Assembly: GCA_027353565.1 (NCBI GenBank)
Contig: DAIEHO010000041.1
Coordinates: 1 to 6,349, forward strand
Reading direction: 5' to 3'
Length of the DNA: 6,349 nucleotides
Source of the DNA: Propionibacteriaceae bacterium
GTDB lineage: Bacteria > Actinomycetota > Actinomycetes > Propionibacteriales > Propionibacteriaceae
Part shown: positions 5,837 to 6,349 of the stretch, in pieces
Position numbering within the stretch: the first letter of the stretch is position 1
How the letters are laid out: the number at the start of each line of letters is the position of its first letter
The notes under the pieces: generated by a model
The model's input: only the letters and a program-made list of their open reading frames with translations
Told to the model about the DNA's origin: nothing
Databases searched by the model: none
Translations under genes and position numbers: made by a program

Positions 5837-6349
5837 ATGCCTGAGACCCTTGTCGTCCATGCCCCCGCCGGGGACCTGCCCGTACGTCGCTTCGTCCCCG
5901 ACCGTCCCAACGGCGCCGGTGTGGTCGTCGTCCAGGAGATCTTCGGGGTCTCGGACTACATCGTCGGCCGATGCCGGGACCTGGCCGACGAGGGCTACGT
6001 GGTGTACGCACCTGAGCTGTACGCCCGCCTGACCGAGGATCCGGTCCTCGACCCGACGTCACCCGACTACCTCATGCAGGGGATGACGGCCTCCGGCGGT
6101 CTCGACTGGGACACGGCCACGAACGACGTCGCAGCCACGGTCGCGGCGCTGCGTACGGAACCGGGTGTCGGAAAGGTCGGCCTGCTCGGCTTCTGCTTCG
6201 GCGGGGGCCTCGCGTTCCAGGTCGCGTCCCTCACCGAGGTGGACGCCCTGGTCTCGTACTACGGCTCGGCGTTGCCGCGCCTTCTCGGTCTCGCCCCGCG
6301 GGTCACGGCACCTCAGCTCCACCACTGGGGCACGGAGGACTCGTTCATC
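5837..6349 (+). CDS. Dienelactone hydrolase-family protein (5' part, runs off the window)
   Basis: 171 codons are visible from ATG 5837; the family is usually about 230-250 residues, so roughly a quarter is missing. It is an alpha/beta-hydrolase of the carboxymethylenebutenolidase type. The family motif QEIFGV at 33-38 supplies the Glu that primes the nucleophile (E34). The nucleophile elbow GFCFGG at 118-123 has Cys120 in place of the usual Ser, as in true dienelactone hydrolases. The acid of the triad is D168 in HHWGTEDSFI; the His is beyond the edge. No signal peptide is seen, so it is probably cytoplasmic. Classical members open dienelactone in chloroaromatic breakdown, but many genomic copies are general hydrolases of unknown substrate, and nothing nearby points to aromatic degradation. 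There is no clear ribosome binding site; CAGACT ends 7 nt before the ATG and may be a weak -10 of a leaderless message. Confidence 0.92.
   Translation, partial: MPETLVVHAPAGDLPVRRFVPDRPNGAGVVVVQEIFGVSDYIVGRCRDLADEGYVVYAPELYARLTEDPVLDPTSPDYLMQGMTASGGLDWDTATNDVAATVAALRTEPGVGKVGLLGFCFGGGLAFQVASLTEVDALVSYYGSALPRLLGLAPRVTAPQLHHWGTEDSFI

Overview
The window looks like a chromosomal stretch from a high-GC actinobacterium. GC is very high, third codon positions are mostly G or C, GTG starts are used, and the dihydrolipoamide dehydrogenase closely resembles the mycobacterial Lpd type as I remember it. I cannot name the genus from the sequence alone. I see no insertion sequence, phage gene, tRNA, rRNA or CRISPR array.

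Layout from left to right: the last 27 codons of an unidentified plus-strand gene (ends at 85); a minus-strand membrane protein with two PQ-loop/MtN3-like repeats (86-736); a 271-nt divergent intergenic region with several small palindromes and a direct repeat; nagB, glucosamine-6-phosphate deaminase (plus, 1008-1802); lpdA, dihydrolipoamide dehydrogenase (minus, 1827-3224); a divergent control region with an AT-rich near-palindrome; a 512-residue fusion of an N-terminal Xre-type DNA-binding domain to a full-length MurA/EPSP-synthase fold (plus, 3330-4868); pdxY, pyridoxal kinase (minus, 4888-5742); and the first 171 codons of a dienelactone hydrolase-family protein (plus, from 5837, running off the window).

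The genes alternate in strand, so there is no operon. Every gene seems to have its own promoter, and convergent pairs end within 0-24 nt of each other over GC-rich hairpins. NagB consumes glucosamine-6-phosphate, the precursor of UDP-GlcNAc, and UDP-GlcNAc is the substrate of MurA. Two genes therefore touch the amino-sugar/peptidoglycan branch point. Lpd and PdxY are housekeeping enzymes (2-oxo acid dehydrogenase complexes; vitamin B6 salvage; NagB itself does not need PLP).

The most interesting item is the HTH-MurA fusion. It keeps the positions equivalent to the main E. coli MurA catalytic residues (K22, R91, C115, R120, D305, R331, R397), yet it has a DNA-binding domain at its front and an 18-bp AT-rich near-palindrome over its own start codon. 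This suggests an enzyme, or enzyme-derived sensor, that regulates itself in response to a cell-wall precursor. I believe similar fusions exist elsewhere in actinobacteria, but I know of no described function.
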